Below, piece after piece: positions 61,518 to 64,000 of a stretch of 64,000 nucleotides of DNA. Source of the stretch: Nitrospirales bacterium (GTDB lineage: Bacteria > Nitrospirota > Nitrospiria > Nitrospirales > UBA8639). The translations under genes and the position numbers were made by a program. Under the pieces are notes generated by a model, which searched no databases, was not told the DNA's origin, and saw only the letters and a program-made list of their open reading frames with translations. The stretch spans positions 186,001 through 250,000 of the forward strand of contig JALDRJ010000002.1 in assembly GCA_031315865.1 (NCBI GenBank), given 5' to 3'. The first letter of the stretch is position 1; each line of letters starts with the position of its first letter.

Positions 61518-62894
61518 CTAGTACTCTCCGGCATCCGCTTCTCCCTGCTCTTCCTCCACGAAGAAATAGGTATGACAAGCTCGATCGAGCAGTGTTTTAT
61601 CGAGCGTGGGAGGCACATCCTTGAACTTGGCAATGCTCACGACTTGCTCGATCAGATCTCGTGGGTGACAGCTTCGCATGTTGAGATGATACTTGTCGTA
61701 AATATTTTCGAATAAATATTCTACGGCTTCCGGCACAAATGGCACGCCCTTGCTCTCGCATATTTTTTGAAAAATATACGCATATTGTTGCCGTGTGGGA
61801 TCAGCGATGTACACCTTATTCCTGATTCGTCGGAGAAACGCTTCATCGGCGAGCTTCTGGGGTTCCAGATTGGTCGCAAAAATGACGATGGTATCGAACG
61901 GAATCTGAAAGACTTTTCCACTGTGGAGGGTCAAATAATCGACGCGTTTTTCTAGCGGCACGATCCATCGGTTCAGCAAATCTCGTGGCCGAACGAGTTG
62001 CCGCCCGAAGTCATCGATCAGAAAGACTCCCCCGTTGGCTTTAATATGTGGCGGGGCTTTGTAATACTTCGCGATGGGATTGAACGATAAATCCAACATT
62101 CCCATCGTCAATTCTCCTCCCGCAAACTCGACGGGTCGACGACATAATTCCCAACGTGGGTCGCATTCGATCTTGGTTTCAATGAACGAATTCGATACCT
62201 CAACCGGTGCCCCTGAGGATTGATGCGAGATTGGGTCAAACACTTGAATGATTTGCCCGTCGACTTCCACCGCATACGGGATATAAATTTCTCCTCCCCC
62301 GACCATTTTCAGCATTTGCCCGATGGCTTCAGCGATGACCGTCTTTCCATTGCCTGGCGGGCCATACAGGAAGATAGGCCAACCAGAATTAATCGCCTCT
62401 CCGATTTGCTCCACCGTTTTTTCAGGAAGGATCAGGTGCGCCGTCGCCTGTTCGACGATCGCCCGATTAATCTTCAATCGACTAATCGGTTGACGATTGA
62501 TCATCTCGGCATACTGCGCGAGCGGAACGGGAGCCGGCCCCACGTACCGACTAATCTCAAAATAGGCTTGTGCACGATTACGGCCTTCATCCGTGAGTGT
62601 ATACCGATACAGAACCCCCAAGGGTTCACCATGCCCCCGTACGGCACAGAGCTTGTCTCGCTGAAGAATCGTAAACAGTTCTTTCATCACGCTATAAGGA
62701 AGCTTCAGATGTGCTCCACCACTCGCTTCTGTCAGCTCACCAGTCGACACGAGCGTTTTGACGAGTAACTGGATGAGCAATTCTTCGGACAGCCCCGTGT
62801 CCTTGAGTGACGTAGGCGCTTGTGGGCCCTTCACCGAGCGAGTAGATTCGACTTCGACCACTGGTTTCGTAAGAATTCCTGAGGCAGCACTCAT
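61518..62894 (-). CDS. MoxR-like AAA+ ATPase
   Basis: 458 residues. Walker A YGPPGNGKT at about 174-182 and Walker B VFLIDDF at about 297-303, with sensor residues in ATNLEP. The N-terminal ~130 residues are winged-helix-like. It resembles a family of ATPases with chaperone-like activity in Nitrospirae and deltaproteobacteria, sometimes near pilus genes. No partner gene is visible. GGAG lies 7-8 nt before ATG 62894. Confidence 0.82.
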   Translation of the reverse strand: MSAASGILTKPVVEVESTRSVKGPQAPTSLKDTGLSEELLIQLLVKTLVSTGELTEASGGAHLKLPYSVMKELFTILQRDKLCAVRGHGEPLGVLYRYTLTDEGRNRAQAYFEISRYVGPAPVPLAQYAEMINRQPISRLKINRAIVEQATAHLILPEKTVEQIGEAINSGWPIFLYGPPGNGKTVIAEAIGQMLKMVGGGEIYIPYAVEVDGQIIQVFDPISHQSSGAPVEVSNSFIETKIECDPRWELCRRPVEFAGGELTMGMLDLSFNPIAKYYKAPPHIKANGGVFLIDDFGRQLVRPRDLLNRWIVPLEKRVDYLTLHSGKVFQIPFDTIVIFATNLEPQKLADEAFLRRIRNKVYIADPTRQQYAYIFQKICESKGVPFVPEAVEYLFENIYDKYHLNMRSCHPRDLIEQVVSIAKFKDVPPTLDKTLLDRACHTYFFVEEEQGEADAGEY

Positions 62895-63040
62895 ACAAAC
62901 ACTCCATCGATTCGTGTGAAAGATGATGCGGTTTCTAGCTAAGGCTCAACGAAGAGATCATCCTGCCGACGGTAAGCTCTTCTTCGCAAAGTATTGGAGT
63001 TGGAGAAAACGCTTCCATGCGGTATCCTTAAAGAATACCC

Positions 63041-64000
63041 ATGGTCGGCATACAGCCTTTTCATTCTCAGTCCATCACCCTTTTTCTGGGCTTTTGGCTT
63101 CGTATCGCGATCGCAGGACTCTGCCTGGGTTGCGCCGAAGATCCTTCCACACCGGCCCTCAGTTTTGGGCTGGCCAGCGGGCCAGCGAATTTTGATCCCC
63201 GCTTCGCCACAGACGCCACATCAGCCAGGTTAAATCGACTGCTCTATGCGCGACTCGTGGATTTTGATGACGCAACGCGACCGATTCCATCACTGGCCGA
63301 GTGGCAACAATTATCGCCCACCCACTACCGGTTTCACTTACGGCCACAACGTTCGGCATTCCATCATGGTCCTCGCCTCACCGCTTATGATGTGAAAGCC
63401 ACGTATGAATTCGTCGTCAACCCGAAACATCACTCTCCCCACCGAAGTTCGCTCTCGCTCATTTCCAAGATTGACGCGCTCTCAGAAGACATCGTGGACT
63501 TCCATCTGAAAACGCCAGACCGGCTCTTTACGAGCTATCTTGTTATCGGCATTCTTCCGTCGAAACTTATTCAACAGCAACATCCTTTTCATAGCCATCC
63601 TATCGGCAGCGGACCCTTCGCCTTCGTCGAGCGACCAGATGACGCTCGTTGGCGCTTGATTCGCCGAGTCGATGGTCAAATGTTTGAGTTTTTACGTATT
63701 CCTGACCCGACCGTGCGGGCGATAAAGCTGTTGGCCGGCGAAATAAGCATGACGCAGAACGATCTCCCGTATGAAGTGATCGCGTTTCTTGAAGCCCAGA
63801 ATCAGATTCGGGTCCAACGACAAAAAGGCGCGAACTTTACGTATCTTGGCTTTAACCTACAAGACCCCATCGTCGGTCAACGCAGCGTTCGGGAGGCCAT
63901 GGCCCACGCCATCGACCGCGAGAAAATTATTCAGTATCTCTTTCAAGGTTCCGCCCAACCAGCCAATGCCCTGTTTCCTCCCGAACATTGGGTTGGCTCC
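63041..64000 (+). CDS. Peptide/solute-binding lipoprotein, family 5 (partial)
   Basis: An open frame runs from ATG 63041 through the right edge without a stop (320 codons seen). The signal peptide ends at lipobox GLCLGC. The SBP_bac_5 features are FGLASGPANFDPRFATDATSARLNRLLYARLV, then the PSLAEWQQLSPTHYRFHLR strand, LTAYDVKATYEFV and FAFVERPDD. Family members are substrate receptors of oligopeptide or dipeptide ABC transporters. The window cuts off the C-terminal half. Confidence 0.85.
   Translation, partial: MVGIQPFHSQSITLFLGFWLRIAIAGLCLGCAEDPSTPALSFGLASGPANFDPRFATDATSARLNRLLYARLVDFDDATRPIPSLAEWQQLSPTHYRFHLRPQRSAFHHGPRLTAYDVKATYEFVVNPKHHSPHRSSLSLISKIDALSEDIVDFHLKTPDRLFTSYLVIGILPSKLIQQQHPFHSHPIGSGPFAFVERPDDARWRLIRRVDGQMFEFLRIPDPTVRAIKLLAGEISMTQNDLPYEVIAFLEAQNQIRVQRQKGANFTYLGFNLQDPIVGQRSVREAMAHAIDREKIIQYLFQGSAQPANALFPPEHWVGS

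Noticed and set aside
1-64000. CRISPR array, tRNA, rRNA, insertion sequence or prophage genes
   Set aside because: I saw no direct-repeat/spacer array, cloverleaf, transposase or phage structural gene. The only repeats are the LysM, NHADV and DUF2130 ones listed.

Overview
The window is a chromosomal segment of about 50% GC from a Gram-negative bacterium. It has outer-membrane porin, lipoprotein, PhoX-type phosphatase and PhoB/PhoR genes. The closest fit is a Nitrospira-like member of the Nitrospirota. That placement is an inference from gene style (small CxxC zinc-ribbon protein, MoxR-type ATPase, duplicated pst systems); no rRNA or marker gene is present.

Layout. 0.2-6.7 kb: an MltD-type transglycosylase with near-identical LysM repeats, a secreted unknown, and a toxin-antitoxin-like cassette (DUF433, DUF5615, DUF2283) lying between two 198-bp direct copies of the 3' end of a DUF2130 gene. 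6.8-10.9 kb: a tight four-gene operon (membrane protein, fatty-acid-hydroxylase-like protein, GH3-type acyl-amido synthetase, enolase-superfamily enzyme) that looks like an uncharacterised acyl-amino-acid pathway, divergent from an SDR. 11.7-16.1 kb: housekeeping genes (heme-binding protein, carbonic anhydrase, L,D-transpeptidase, lipoprotein, pyrophosphatase, CBS protein). 16.3-20.0 kb: an ArsR-type regulator translationally linked to a compact pstSCAB.

From 20 kb to 60 kb the region is a phosphate island. It holds an OprO/P-like porin, PsiE, SixA, exopolyphosphatase with a receiver-less PhoB-type DNA-binding protein, a sigma-70 factor, a secreted glycerophosphodiesterase, two PhoX proteins, a phytase-like protein, a four-gene operon (HExxH protein, phosphatidylserine-decarboxylase-like, Lgt-like, TPR), a zinc ribbon, histidinol phosphatase, CYTH-CHAD plus polyphosphate kinase, a DUF2235-PilZ protein, and the long-form pstSCAB-phoU with phoR-phoB. 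60-64 kb: a TM0106-type nuclease, a MoxR-like ATPase and the start of a peptide-binding lipoprotein.

The main discovery is regulatory. At least nine sites share one geometry: two to four 7-bp units of the form nnGTAAC repeated every 11 bp. Where a -10 can be read, it begins exactly 10 nt after the last unit. They precede the porin, CBS-psiE, the orphan regulator-ppx, the sigma factor, the HExxH/PSD/Lgt operon, the phytase-like gene, the zinc ribbon, the pst operon and a 106-aa protein; phoX has a weaker candidate. I interpret these as PhoB sites. They place an alternative sigma factor and a second DNA-binding protein under Pho control, which implies a layered phosphate-starvation cascade. The ArsR-linked pst set has no such box.
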